From a candidate division KSB1 bacterium (GTDB lineage: Bacteria; Zhuqueibacterota; Zhuqueibacteria; Residuimicrobiales; Krinioviventaceae), in the NCBI GenBank assembly GCA_034521575.1, contig JAXHMJ010000001.1, positions 1-64,000 on the forward strand: a stretch of DNA of 64,000 bases, written 5' to 3'. Of this stretch, positions 37,542-45,620 are shown piece by piece. How positions within the stretch are numbered: position 1 is the stretch's first letter; every line of letters begins with the position of its first letter. Position numbers and translations under genes: made by a program. The notes beneath the pieces were generated by a model that saw only the letters and a list, made by a program, of their open reading frames with translations, searched no databases and had not been told where the DNA came from.

Positions 37542-38063
37542 TTACTTTTCCGTGCTGGTTAACAGCTCCAAAAGCACGCCGAGTTTTTCCTGACCGTCAA
37601 TATAGGCGTAACTGCCGCCGGTAAAGTCGCCTTTTTGTTCCAGATTCATATTTTTTTGTTTGAGCATCAGGACCTGCTGCTGCATATCATCGACATGAAA
37701 GGCGATATGATGCACACCTTCGCCGTGGGTGTCCAGGAACTCGCGCCAGGTGCTGGGACCGCCGATCGGCTCGATGAGTTCAATCTGGATATTGTCCAGA
37801 TTGAAAAACGCCAGTTTGGCGCGCGCCTCGGTGGGTTCGCCTTTGAATTGCGTATGGGCTTTGTCCCGTTCATCCGTGACAATGACCTCGGGCACATCCA
37901 CGCCCAAAAGATCGGCCCAGGCTTTGGATTTGGCCTCAATATCGCGCACCACCAGTCCCACCTGTGTCATTTCTTTTGTAGTTAGCTGCTGTTTGGTATC
38001 CGATGCAATCGTCAACCCGATGATCAGACAAAATGCCAGAATGATAATAATACCGTGTTGCAT
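37542..38063 (-). CDS. Exported VOC-superfamily (glyoxalase/epimerase-fold) protein
   Basis: A 173-residue single VOC domain preceded by a signal peptide (MQHGIIIILAFCLIIGLTIA). It resembles methylmalonyl-CoA epimerase/glyoxalase I folds: MTQVGLVVRDIE at the first strand, GEGVHHIAFHVDDM in the middle and GVLLELL at the end supply the metal ligands. The first ligand position is Gln rather than the usual His, as in some glyoxalase I enzymes. Export of such a small metal enzyme, in an operon with a sulfatase, points to a sugar-derivative isomerisation outside the cytoplasm rather than CoA chemistry (inference). ATG 38063 has AAAGGAG upstream on the minus strand; the sulfatase gene ends 12 bp before it. 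Confidence 0.82.
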   Translation of the reverse strand: MQHGIIIILAFCLIIGLTIASDTKQQLTTKEMTQVGLVVRDIEAKSKAWADLLGVDVPEVIVTDERDKAHTQFKGEPTEARAKLAFFNLDNIQIELIEPIGGPSTWREFLDTHGEGVHHIAFHVDDMQQQVLMLKQKNMNLEQKGDFTGGSYAYIDGQEKLGVLLELLTSTEK

Positions 38064-38075
38064 GTCAATCTCCTT

Positions 38076-39494
38076 TTATTTTTGTAAAAGCGGCCAGTTT
38101 TCCGATTCTGTGCGCGCCGACTGCATGATGGATGCGATGCGCTGCACTATATCGGAATGCTGTTTCGCTATATTATGTTTTTCTCCAATATCCACACTGA
38201 GATCATACAATTCAATGTCACTGTCGGGTGTGTTTCTAACCCCTTTCCAGCGTCCCATGCGGACGGCCTGACGCGCGGGCTGCCACCAGTGGAATTCCCA
38301 ATAGAGATACTCGTGTTTTTCCTGAGTTTCAGGTTCTCCCAGAAGAGTGGGGAGGAATGAAATGCCGTCCGTGTCCGGAGGCGCACTGACGCCCGCCAGT
38401 TCGGCGCAGGTGGGCAGAACATCCCAAAGCGCGGAAGGCAGATCGGTGGTGCTGCCGGTGGCAATGCGTCCCGGCCAGCGCGCAATCATGGGCACCCGGA
38501 TTCCGCCTTCGTACAGATCGCGTTTAATGCCGCGCAGCGGGCCGTTGCTGTCGTTGAACGCCGGATCGTTGCCGCCTTCGGCGTGCGGTCCGTTATCGCT
38601 GGTAAACATGACAACGGTATTGTCATCGAGTCCCAGCGTTTTGAGCAGGTCAAACAGGTTTCCGATATCCCGGTCCATGCGCGTGATCATAGCCGCGTGC
38701 CCTTTTTGAGCTTCCGGCCAGTCTTTGTCTTTGTAAATCCCGTATTCCGGAACTTCCATACCGTGGCGGTCGACCAGGTGGCCTTCATTGTTGGCATGCG
38801 GGATGGTCAACGCCAGATAGAGAAAGAAGGGGCTGTCGCTGTTTTGTTCGATGAAGGATAATGCTTTTTCAGCAAACAGATCATGAGAATAGGTGTTGCG
38901 CTGGGTGGCGGCAGAGCCGATGCCTTTGGAATAGCCTTCTTTAGCAATAACCACCTCATTATCCAGGTTCATTTTTTCCTGATTGTCCCACAGAAATGTC
39001 GGATAATAATTGTGCGCCCGGATTTGGTTGAGATAACCGAAAAAAGTGTCAAACCCCTGTTTGTTGGGAATCCCGGTGCTGCCGGCTTCGCCCAGGCCCC
39101 ATTTCCCGATCAGGCCGGTTTTGTAGCCGGCTTGTTTCAAAAGTTCCGCCACAGTAATATCCTGCGGACGCAAGGGAATGTCGGCATTGCCGCGGATACG
39201 CGCGTGACCGGTGTGTTTGCCGGTCATCAGACAACAGCGCGACGGCGCACAGACCGTGCTGCCGGCGTAATGATCTGTGAATTTCATGCCCTCGGCCGCC
39301 ATCTGGTCCAGATTCGGGGTTTTAATGTTTTGCTGGCCGTAACATCCCAGATCGCCGTACCCGAGATCATCGGCGAGAATATAAATGATGTTCGGGCGTT
39401 CGGCAAGTTCGCAGGAAAACCCGGAGAACATGATCGCGGCGCCCGCGCCAGCCGTATGTTTGAGAAATGTGCGGCGTGATTGGAACGTGTTCAT
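38076..39494 (-). CDS. Exported S1-family sulfatase 4
   Basis: A 472-residue formylglycine sulfatase with a Tat-like leader (QSRRTFLKHTAGAGAA, FSGFSC). Asp42-Asp43 in YILADDLGYGD bind calcium. The modification motif is Cys82-A-P-S-Arg86 in STVCAPSRCCLMTG, followed by GKWGLGEAG and FTSDNGPHAEGG. It is in the same subgroup as sulfatase 1 (13237-14733), sharing HTGHARIRGN-type and NKQGFDTFFGYLNQ segments, so the two may cut the same sulfate position on different sugars or be paralogous duplicates. ATG 39494 has AGAGGA upstream. It lies within the minus-strand block between the propeller lipoprotein and the VOC gene. Confidence 0.95.
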   Translation of the reverse strand: MNTFQSRRTFLKHTAGAGAAIMFSGFSCELAERPNIIYILADDLGYGDLGCYGQQNIKTPNLDQMAAEGMKFTDHYAGSTVCAPSRCCLMTGKHTGHARIRGNADIPLRPQDITVAELLKQAGYKTGLIGKWGLGEAGSTGIPNKQGFDTFFGYLNQIRAHNYYPTFLWDNQEKMNLDNEVVIAKEGYSKGIGSAATQRNTYSHDLFAEKALSFIEQNSDSPFFLYLALTIPHANNEGHLVDRHGMEVPEYGIYKDKDWPEAQKGHAAMITRMDRDIGNLFDLLKTLGLDDNTVVMFTSDNGPHAEGGNDPAFNDSNGPLRGIKRDLYEGGIRVPMIARWPGRIATGSTTDLPSALWDVLPTCAELAGVSAPPDTDGISFLPTLLGEPETQEKHEYLYWEFHWWQPARQAVRMGRWKGVRNTPDSDIELYDLSVDIGEKHNIAKQHSDIVQRIASIMQSARTESENWPLLQK

Positions 39495-39552
39495 ACTGTC
39501 CTCTTTTCTTTATAGCTTACAGCAGATTTCACATAGTGCAGAGATCTGATTT

Positions 39553-41025
39553 TTATTTGAACAGACTGAATTCCCGGATCAGGGGAGCGGTTTCCGGATT
39601 GTCACTCTGCAGTTTAAAATGTACGCGAAACCGGGAACCGGTTATTTTGTTCGGCAGAAACAGATGATGCACACCCAGCTCAAGATTCATCCATCCGGTT
39701 GAATCATCCGCTACACCGTCGGCATTGGAATCCGATTCAATATTGAACAAGACGGTCTGACCGGTGTTTTCAAACAGTTCCGGCAGTTCCCTATAGGCGG
39801 CGCCGACCGGGCGCTCGGTGAACAGGTACAGGGTATAGTCTTCGACGGCAAAATCGGCGTCGCCGGTGCCAAAACGGTTTCCTTTATCCGTATCATCATC
39901 CCAGCGCTGTCCCTGGTCCGGATTAAACGGACCGTAAATATCGTTTTGCAGCTGCCAGCCGTAAGGAAAGTCTTCCGCACGGGTTACGGCATAGCCGATA
40001 TTATAATGCAGATGCGCTCCGTCGTCGAAAAACATATGCCAGCGGTTGTTGAAATAGCCCAGATCCGCATCGCCGGTGTGATCACCGACGTCCAGAATTT
40101 TTTCTCCCTTATCGACCCGGGTCAGTGACTGCATTCGATTAAAAGTTAGCGATTCACCGGTTTCATTGAACAGGTAGAGGAATTCTCCGTCCCAGACTAT
40201 ACCGGGATCGTGGCCGGTGATGCCCTGGATCGGACCCAAATCCTGCCAGTTCAGGATATCCTCACTCATCCACATATGCGAGTCGCCGTCAGACGTTTCG
40301 TCCGGGGCATACCAGACACCGTTCACGTGCAGCCAGTCATTGGGCGCCTGACCGTGGATAGGACCGTAAAGCGGAAAAACCGTGCTGTCGATTCGGAACG
40401 GGTTGATGCCGCGTTTGAGAGGCGACAGGCTGTCCGCGACGGCAAAACTCCAGTAATACTCATTCGGCCATTTGTCCGGGGTGTGATTGAAAAACAACAG
40501 CCATTTGTCCTTCCATCTGCCGGTACCGCGTACAATGGACTGATCCTGAGGCACACCGCCCGGTTCGGGCAGCAGCAGGGTTTCATTTGTGATATTGTTG
40601 CGGTTCAGCGGCAGCAGAGTGTTTGAACCGGACAGCACCGGATTGCCGGTGAATTTGACCCAGTTCCGGCGCATGTCAATGGGGTTGCCGTAGCAGAGGA
40701 CGGTAGCGGCAAAGGAACGCAGTTGAACAGTGGATTGCGCATCCTGCCATGCAGATATCCATTCACCGCTGGATTTAAAGGGGGTTGTTTTCTGAAACGG
40801 CGTGTTTTGAATTTTGTCGAGCAGGAGGGCGCCGGTGCCCATCAGGTCAATAACGCCGTTTAAATCATCGCTTTCTTGAATCAGCAGATCAGAGAGCGAA
40901 TCGGTTGCCGACAGCCATTGCTGCCGGGTATCGATTTGCCAGAACATGTTTTCATTATTCCGAGAGCAGTTGACAGCAGACAATGCAGCTGTGATCAAAA
41001 GAATGTGTATGTAGAGTTTTTTCAT
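39553..41025 (-). CDS. Lipoprotein with five-bladed beta-propeller glycosidase-like domain (GH43/GH32/GH117-like)
   Basis: A 490-residue protein. I set the start at ATG 41025 because AAAGGA precedes it and it begins a lipoprotein leader (KKLYIHILLITAALSAVNC); the open frame runs 43 codons further upstream into the preceding gene. The catalytic-type domain (about 90-420) shows propeller blades with acidic positions: KWLLFFNHTPDKWP, GITGHDPGIVWDGEFLYLF, HTGDADLGYFNNRWHMFFDD and FGTGDADFAVEDYTLYLFTE. A C-terminal beta-domain (about 425-490) resembles a carbohydrate-binding sandwich. Furanosidase or exo-galactosidase activity is possible. Family assignment is by fold impression only. Confidence 0.65.
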   Translation of the reverse strand: MKKLYIHILLITAALSAVNCSRNNENMFWQIDTRQQWLSATDSLSDLLIQESDDLNGVIDLMGTGALLLDKIQNTPFQKTTPFKSSGEWISAWQDAQSTVQLRSFAATVLCYGNPIDMRRNWVKFTGNPVLSGSNTLLPLNRNNITNETLLLPEPGGVPQDQSIVRGTGRWKDKWLLFFNHTPDKWPNEYYWSFAVADSLSPLKRGINPFRIDSTVFPLYGPIHGQAPNDWLHVNGVWYAPDETSDGDSHMWMSEDILNWQDLGPIQGITGHDPGIVWDGEFLYLFNETGESLTFNRMQSLTRVDKGEKILDVGDHTGDADLGYFNNRWHMFFDDGAHLHYNIGYAVTRAEDFPYGWQLQNDIYGPFNPDQGQRWDDDTDKGNRFGTGDADFAVEDYTLYLFTERPVGAAYRELPELFENTGQTVLFNIESDSNADGVADDSTGWMNLELGVHHLFLPNKITGSRFRVHFKLQSDNPETAPLIREFSLFK

Positions 41026-41035
41026 ATTGTCCTTT

Positions 41036-41707
41036 TTATTTATGCATTTCAGAGAACAACCACAGGGTATGCCCCACATGCGGTATGCAGTACTCGGATG
41101 TCTGCCAGCTTTGATCGTGCCGTAAGGGCTGATCATCAGCGGACAGCCATTCATCGCGTTTGTCGTGCTGCGGAAAGGTTTCTGCCATGATGCACAGCGA
41201 CAAAAGCGGCATATCTCCCACCCAGCTGCCGGAACGCAGGTGCGGACGTGTGCGGGAAACCCGGAAAAATCCTCTGACCGGACTGTCTACTGAACCCTGT
41301 ACCTGCAGATAATTGAGCGTGGCTTGTAGCGCGGCGTTATAGACGTCATCGGAAATGAGGAATGGATAGGAACGGCCGCCATGAGTCCTGATATAATAGC
41401 GGCCGGGATGGGTGATCTGTGTAAATACGCCGGTTTTATAATCGCCGAAATCTCCGTTTGCCGCACTCAATTCACCGGTATAAACCGTATCGCCGGTTTG
41501 TAATTGAATGACATGAAATGCTTCAGCTGCACCGGAAAGCGAGACGCACTGTTTGTATGCATCCGTCGGATACCCGACCTGGTTGATGGCGATGTTGATA
41601 TTGAAATCGCGGGATAGGGATTGCGCCTGTGTCTGATTAAATAGAAAGAGGAAAATACAGATTGCCAAAAACAGATAAAAGCCAGGGGAAAACTTTGAGC
41701 GCGGCAC
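41036..41707 (-). CDS. Short secreted protein with GH9-type N-terminal Ig (CelD_N-like) domain, probably a truncated hydrolase
   Basis: 223 residues. The GTG start at 41707 has CGAGGAGG upstream on the minus strand. Signal peptide LFLAICIFLFLFNQTQAQ. Residues about 35-110 form a cellulase N-terminal Ig-like domain (AINQVGYPTDAYKQCVSL, GRYYIRTHGGRSYPFLI, then DDVYNAALQATLNYLQVQ), which in GH9 enzymes leads into a catalytic domain of about 430 residues. Here only about 100 residues follow (RPHLRSGSWVGDMPL, SEYCIPHVGHTLWLFSEM), with no GH9 Asp/Glu catalytic motifs. This is either a deletion derivative or a small stand-alone protein. It is first in the minus-strand block and 10 bp before the next gene. 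Confidence 0.6.
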   Translation of the reverse strand: MPRSKFSPGFYLFLAICIFLFLFNQTQAQSLSRDFNINIAINQVGYPTDAYKQCVSLSGAAEAFHVIQLQTGDTVYTGELSAANGDFGDYKTGVFTQITHPGRYYIRTHGGRSYPFLISDDVYNAALQATLNYLQVQGSVDSPVRGFFRVSRTRPHLRSGSWVGDMPLLSLCIMAETFPQHDKRDEWLSADDQPLRHDQSWQTSEYCIPHVGHTLWLFSEMHK

Positions 41708-41817
41708 TGAGCCTCCTCGATGTGTAAAGATTTCAGCATAGATGGCTATATTTTACACTTTTTTTATCTAAAATGAAATCATTTTTTTCTATTCAAGAAT
41801 AGAATTTATAAAATCAC

Positions 41818-41846
41818 TTGACAAAAGAGGAATAATTTTTTATATT
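41818..41846 (+). promoter_or_regulatory. Sigma-70-type promoter for the TetR operon
   Basis: A consensus -35 TTGACA (41818-41823), 17-bp spacer, and -10 TATATT (41841-41846), with the TetR start 32 bp downstream. This is the best promoter match in the window. The putative operator (41850-41863) begins 3 bp after the -10, where bound repressor would block initiation. Confidence 0.7.
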
Positions 41847-41849
41847 GTA

Positions 41850-41863
41850 AGTGAATATTTACT
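41850..41863. promoter_or_regulatory. Candidate TetR operator 1 (autoregulatory)
   Basis: AGTGAATATTTACT is a near-palindrome (arms AGTGAAT/ATTTACT, one mismatch) just downstream of the -10 box. The same 14-mer with one change occurs at 42484-42497 before the RND gene. Two near-identical palindromes flanking a TetR gene are strong evidence for its binding site. Confidence 0.65.
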
Positions 41864-41878
41864 AACAATGGGCCGGAA

Positions 41879-42464
41879 ATGAAAGAGTTTACTGAACGAC
41901 AGCAGGATATCCTGAATGTTTCCATTGAGTTAATTTCCGAAAAGGGCATTCAGCAATTGACCATAAAAAATATATCCAAAAAATTAGGACGGACCAGAAG
42001 GCGCGATTTATCGGCATTTTGACAGCAAAACAGATATATTGGTCGGGATTTTAAACAGATTTAAAAAATACAATATTTCAACACAAAAACAGATGGAGAA
42101 TCAGGATAATTCTCCCGTGGCAAAATTGGAAAATCTTTTCACTCAACATTTTGAGCAATTTGCCGCCAATCCGGCTATGGCGGCGGTCATCTTTTCCGAG
42201 GAAATTTTTCAAAATGAAAAACAACTTGCAGACCATGTTTTTACGATCATGCAGGGCACTCTGGATCATGTTGCCGGCATTATAGACGAGGGACAAAAAC
42301 GCGGGCAAATGCGCGATGATGTTCCACCGGATCAACTAACCATGCTGGTGATCGGCGCGTTGCGGCTTTTGGTGACCCGGTGGCGGCTGTCGAGGCATGC
42401 GTTCGACCTGCAAGAACAGGGCGCACAACTTTGCAAGACGGTTGAACAAATATTGAGAAAATAA
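41879..42464 (+). CDS. TetR-family repressor (one frameshift)
   Basis: Reconstructed protein of about 194 residues. ATG 41879 follows the promoter and operator closely. The N-terminal frame reads MKEFTERQQDILNVSIELIS through ISKKLGRT, then goes out of frame. The second frame resumes inside the HTH as EGAIYRHFDSKTDILVGIL and continues through the helical ligand domain to EQILRK. One extra A near 41996 (ACCAGAAGG for ACCGAAGG) explains the break exactly; removing it gives a standard TetR HTH. It is most likely the local repressor of its own gene and of the RND/LolA/DUF1302 operon, judging by the two matching operators. Ligand unknown; lipids or hydrophobic compounds are plausible from the cargo genes. 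Confidence 0.85.
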
Positions 42465-42483
42465 TTTTTTTTGAATTAAAGTG

Positions 42484-42497
42484 AGTGAATGTTTACT
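42484..42497. promoter_or_regulatory. Candidate TetR operator 2 (before the RND gene)
   Basis: AGTGAATGTTTACT matches operator 1 at 13 of 14 positions. It lies between the TetR stop and the RND start, and the palindrome extends by G/C at its edges (GAGTGAATGTTTACTC). It probably allows separate repression of the exporter operon. Confidence 0.65.
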
Positions 42498-42515
42498 CAA
42501 AAGTGAGGATGTTCT

Positions 42516-44810
42516 ATGCAAACTTTTTTTAAACGTATTCTCGGATTTCCCAAAACAGTTTTGCTGATCATGACGCTGATAACGGTCATCTTTTTCATGG
42601 TCATGAGACAATACTCGCGCATGCAGACCGACCTAGACGAGTATATGCCGCAAGACCACCCGGCCTTTGTTTACAGCGATCAGGCTGAGGACTGGTTCAA
42701 TATCAAGGACGGGGTGATCATTGCCGTCGAAAACTCGGACGGGATTTATACGTCCTCTACCTTGCAAAAGGTGACAGATCTGACGAAAAAACTGCAAAAG
42801 ATGGATGAAATCAATAAAGATGATGTCACGTCTCTTTACACGGCGGATAATATCATCGGCACCGAATCGGGTCTGGATGTGAAACCGTTTTTCAAACACG
42901 TGCCGCAAACCGAACAGGAATTGACAGCCCTGCGCAACAGTGTGCGTGATAATGAGATGATTTATGAACGCCTGGTGAATACCGGGGAAACGGTGACGGT
43001 CATCATTGCGGAAATCGAGGATGATGCCTTTTCGCAGGATTTTTATCACCGACTGCTCGATCTGGCCAAAGAATACGAGGGACCGGAGAATCTGCATGTG
43101 GCCGGTCGGCCGATTGTGGAAGGCACCATGGCGTATCTGGGGCCGCGGGATATGCAGCGCATGGTGCCTGTTGTCATTGCGGTGATTATTGTGGTGCTGC
43201 TGTTGGTGCAGCGCAGTTTCAAGGCCGGACTTTTTACGCTGCTGGTGGTGCTGTTCAGTGTGGTCTGGGCCTTTGGGCTGATGGCGGCGCTTCGGATTCC
43301 TGTTTACGCGGTGTCAACCATGATTCCGGTGATGTTAATCGCCATCGGAGTGGCGGACGGTATTCATTTATACAGTCATTTGCATCTTTTTTTGAAAGAA
43401 AATCCGCATGCTGACCGCAAAACAGCCGTGTTTGACATGCTGAAAGAAATGTGGAGACCGGTGGTGATGACGTCGGTTACCACCTCTGTCGGATTTGTTT
43501 CTCTACTGACGTCTCAGGTCTATCCGATTAAATACTTTGGTCTCTTTACCGCTTTTGGTGTATTGATGGCTATGGTGTTTTCATTGTTGCTTTTGCCGGC
43601 CGGAATTCTGGTTTTCGGTCTGCCCCGCTGGAAGCACAAAGACGAAAATGGGGTAAAAAGCAACAACAAGTTTTTCAATGCCATTGCCCGGCAGGTGGTA
43701 CGCCATAAAGTTGTCACCCTCGGCATTACCGCGGTGATTGTGGGTCTGTCCGTTTTCGGCGCCACAAAGGTATGGATCAATTCGAGTTTTCTGGAAAAGT
43801 TTGAAAAAGACAGCGATATTGTGCAGACCGATGCCTTTATCAACAAGCATTTCGGCGGCACGACCACGCTGAATGTGATTCTGGATGCCGGGAAACAACC
43901 GGATGCGTTCAAGCAGCCCCGCGTTTTACGCGCCGTTAACCGCCTGCAAACAGATGTAGACAGCTCGCTCTATGTGGTGGGAAACTCGTTTGCTTTGACT
44001 GATTATCTGAAACGGATGAATAAAGTCATGCACGCCGACAGCGCCGAATATGATGTTATACCGGACAGCAAGGAACTGGTCGCGCAATATCTGCTGCTGT
44101 ACGAAATGTCCGGTGATCCGGAAAACCTGTGGCAGGTGGTGGATTACAATTATGAAAAAGCCAATTTGACATTTCAATTAAAAAGCGATAATTCCATGGC
44201 GCTGAACAGCGCGATGGATCGTATTGAGAAGCATAAACCCCTCTTTGAAAAACTCGGCGTGACCCTCAACTATGCCGGCTCCGGGTACAAGGGGCTGGTT
44301 TTTACGGATTTGATTTTACAGGGACAAATCAAAAGCCTGGTGTTGTCTCTTGTGCTGGTGGTGCTGCTGCTTTCCCTGATGTTTAAAAATTTCCGCGCCG
44401 GTGTGATCGGGGCAGTGCCGATTACCATCACCGCCATTATCAGTTTTGGTGTTATGGGGCTGCTCAATATTCCGTTGAGCACCACCACCGCGTTGCTGTC
44501 CAGTATCGCCATCGGAATCGGTATCGATTATGCGGTGCATTTTATCGAACGCTACAAGATTTATGCGGCTGAAACCGGCGATCAGAAACAAACCGGTCGT
44601 AAAACCATGCAGCATTCCGGACGGGCCATTGCGTACAATGCGCTGGTGGTGATCGCCGGATTTCTGGTGTTGCTGGCGTCGGTGTTCCCTCCCAACCGGG
44701 CTCTGGGCGCGCTGGTGTCCATGAATATGTTCACCAGTTTTCTGGGAACGGTTACCATTATGTATTTGCTGTTGGTACTGCTTAATATATTTTTCAAAAA
44801 AAAACAATAA
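42516..44810 (+). CDS. RND/MMPL-superfamily exporter
   Basis: A 764-residue inner-membrane protein with the duplicated RND/MMPL plan: one N-terminal helix (about 12-30), a periplasmic loop to about 200, six helices including PVMLIAIGVADGIHLYSHLH (the GxxDxxH-type proton-relay helix), a second periplasmic loop, and six more helices with the matching SSIAIGIGIDYAVHFIERY. Such proteins move lipids or hydrophobic molecules toward the outer membrane, sometimes sterol- or hopanoid-like. ATG 42516 follows GTGAGGATG. It is followed at 21 bp by a LolA-like protein and then a DUF1302-like barrel, a known association for envelope lipid transport. Confidence 0.92.
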   Translation: MQTFFKRILGFPKTVLLIMTLITVIFFMVMRQYSRMQTDLDEYMPQDHPAFVYSDQAEDWFNIKDGVIIAVENSDGIYTSSTLQKVTDLTKKLQKMDEINKDDVTSLYTADNIIGTESGLDVKPFFKHVPQTEQELTALRNSVRDNEMIYERLVNTGETVTVIIAEIEDDAFSQDFYHRLLDLAKEYEGPENLHVAGRPIVEGTMAYLGPRDMQRMVPVVIAVIIVVLLLVQRSFKAGLFTLLVVLFSVVWAFGLMAALRIPVYAVSTMIPVMLIAIGVADGIHLYSHLHLFLKENPHADRKTAVFDMLKEMWRPVVMTSVTTSVGFVSLLTSQVYPIKYFGLFTAFGVLMAMVFSLLLLPAGILVFGLPRWKHKDENGVKSNNKFFNAIARQVVRHKVVTLGITAVIVGLSVFGATKVWINSSFLEKFEKDSDIVQTDAFINKHFGGTTTLNVILDAGKQPDAFKQPRVLRAVNRLQTDVDSSLYVVGNSFALTDYLKRMNKVMHADSAEYDVIPDSKELVAQYLLLYEMSGDPENLWQVVDYNYEKANLTFQLKSDNSMALNSAMDRIEKHKPLFEKLGVTLNYAGSGYKGLVFTDLILQGQIKSLVLSLVLVVLLLSLMFKNFRAGVIGAVPITITAIISFGVMGLLNIPLSTTTALLSSIAIGIGIDYAVHFIERYKIYAAETGDQKQTGRKTMQHSGRAIAYNALVVIAGFLVLLASVFPPNRALGALVSMNMFTSFLGTVTIMYLLLVLLNIFFKKKQ

Positions 44811-44831
44811 AAAACCTAATGGAGGTATACA

Positions 44832-45620
44832 ATGAAAATTAATCACATTATTATCAGACTGTTGTTCGCAGTGGTTATTTTACCGCTCGCCGCATTAGGA
44901 CAAAATGACCTGACCGGATTGGACATTGTTCAAAACGTGTTCAACCGGCCTACCGGCACGGATCAAGAGGGGCGTCTCACCATGACCCTGATTAATTCGC
45001 GCGGTGATCAACGAGTGCGTGAAATCAAACAATTTATCAAAGATTTCGGCGATGTGGAAAAAAAGATCATGTTTTTTCTGTCCCCGGCCGATGTGCGAAA
45101 CACGTCGTTTATGAACTGGAGCTACGACGAAACCGGACGTGATGACGACCAGTGGATCTATTTACCGGCGCTGAGACGTATAAAACGAATTTCCAGTGAC
45201 AGTAAAAGTGATTATTTCATGGGCTCTGATTTCACTTATGATGATCTGGGCGACCGCCATCCGTCCGAGGATACTCACAAATTGCTGCGTCGGGAAAAAC
45301 TCGACGGCGCCGAATGCTACGTGATAGAAAGTATACCCAAAGAAGACGATTATATGTATTCGCGTACGCTGAGTTGGGTAATTCCGAGCAAATGGATCGG
45401 CCTGAAAAAGGAATTCTATGATGAAGATGGAGGTCATCTAAAAACTCTGACTGTGAAAGAATATAAAGAAATTGAAAGTTACTGGATTATCACCCATAGT
45501 CAAATGCACAATGTGCAAAAAGATCACACCACCGATATGAAACTAAAGGATTTAAAGATTGACACAGGGATTCCGGACCGTCAATTTACCGAACGCATGA
45601 TGAAAAGGGGGATTCAATGA
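44832..45620 (+). CDS. Periplasmic LolA-like (outer-membrane lipoprotein-sorting) protein
   Basis: A 262-residue exported protein (leader LFAVVILPLAALGQ) of the LolA/LolB-like superfamily found beside RND exporters. Characteristic segments are LTMTLINSRGDQRVREIK, FLSPADVRNTSFMNWSYD, DDQWIYLPALRRIKRISSD and MGSDFTYDDLGDRHPSED. The half-barrel fold binds acyl chains, so it probably carries lipid between the RND protein and the outer-membrane barrel. ATG 44832 has GGAGGT upstream. Its stop overlaps the next start (ATGA at 45617-45620), indicating translational coupling. Confidence 0.9.
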   Translation: MKINHIIIRLLFAVVILPLAALGQNDLTGLDIVQNVFNRPTGTDQEGRLTMTLINSRGDQRVREIKQFIKDFGDVEKKIMFFLSPADVRNTSFMNWSYDETGRDDDQWIYLPALRRIKRISSDSKSDYFMGSDFTYDDLGDRHPSEDTHKLLRREKLDGAECYVIESIPKEDDYMYSRTLSWVIPSKWIGLKKEFYDEDGGHLKTLTVKEYKEIESYWIITHSQMHNVQKDHTTDMKLKDLKIDTGIPDRQFTERMMKRGIQ

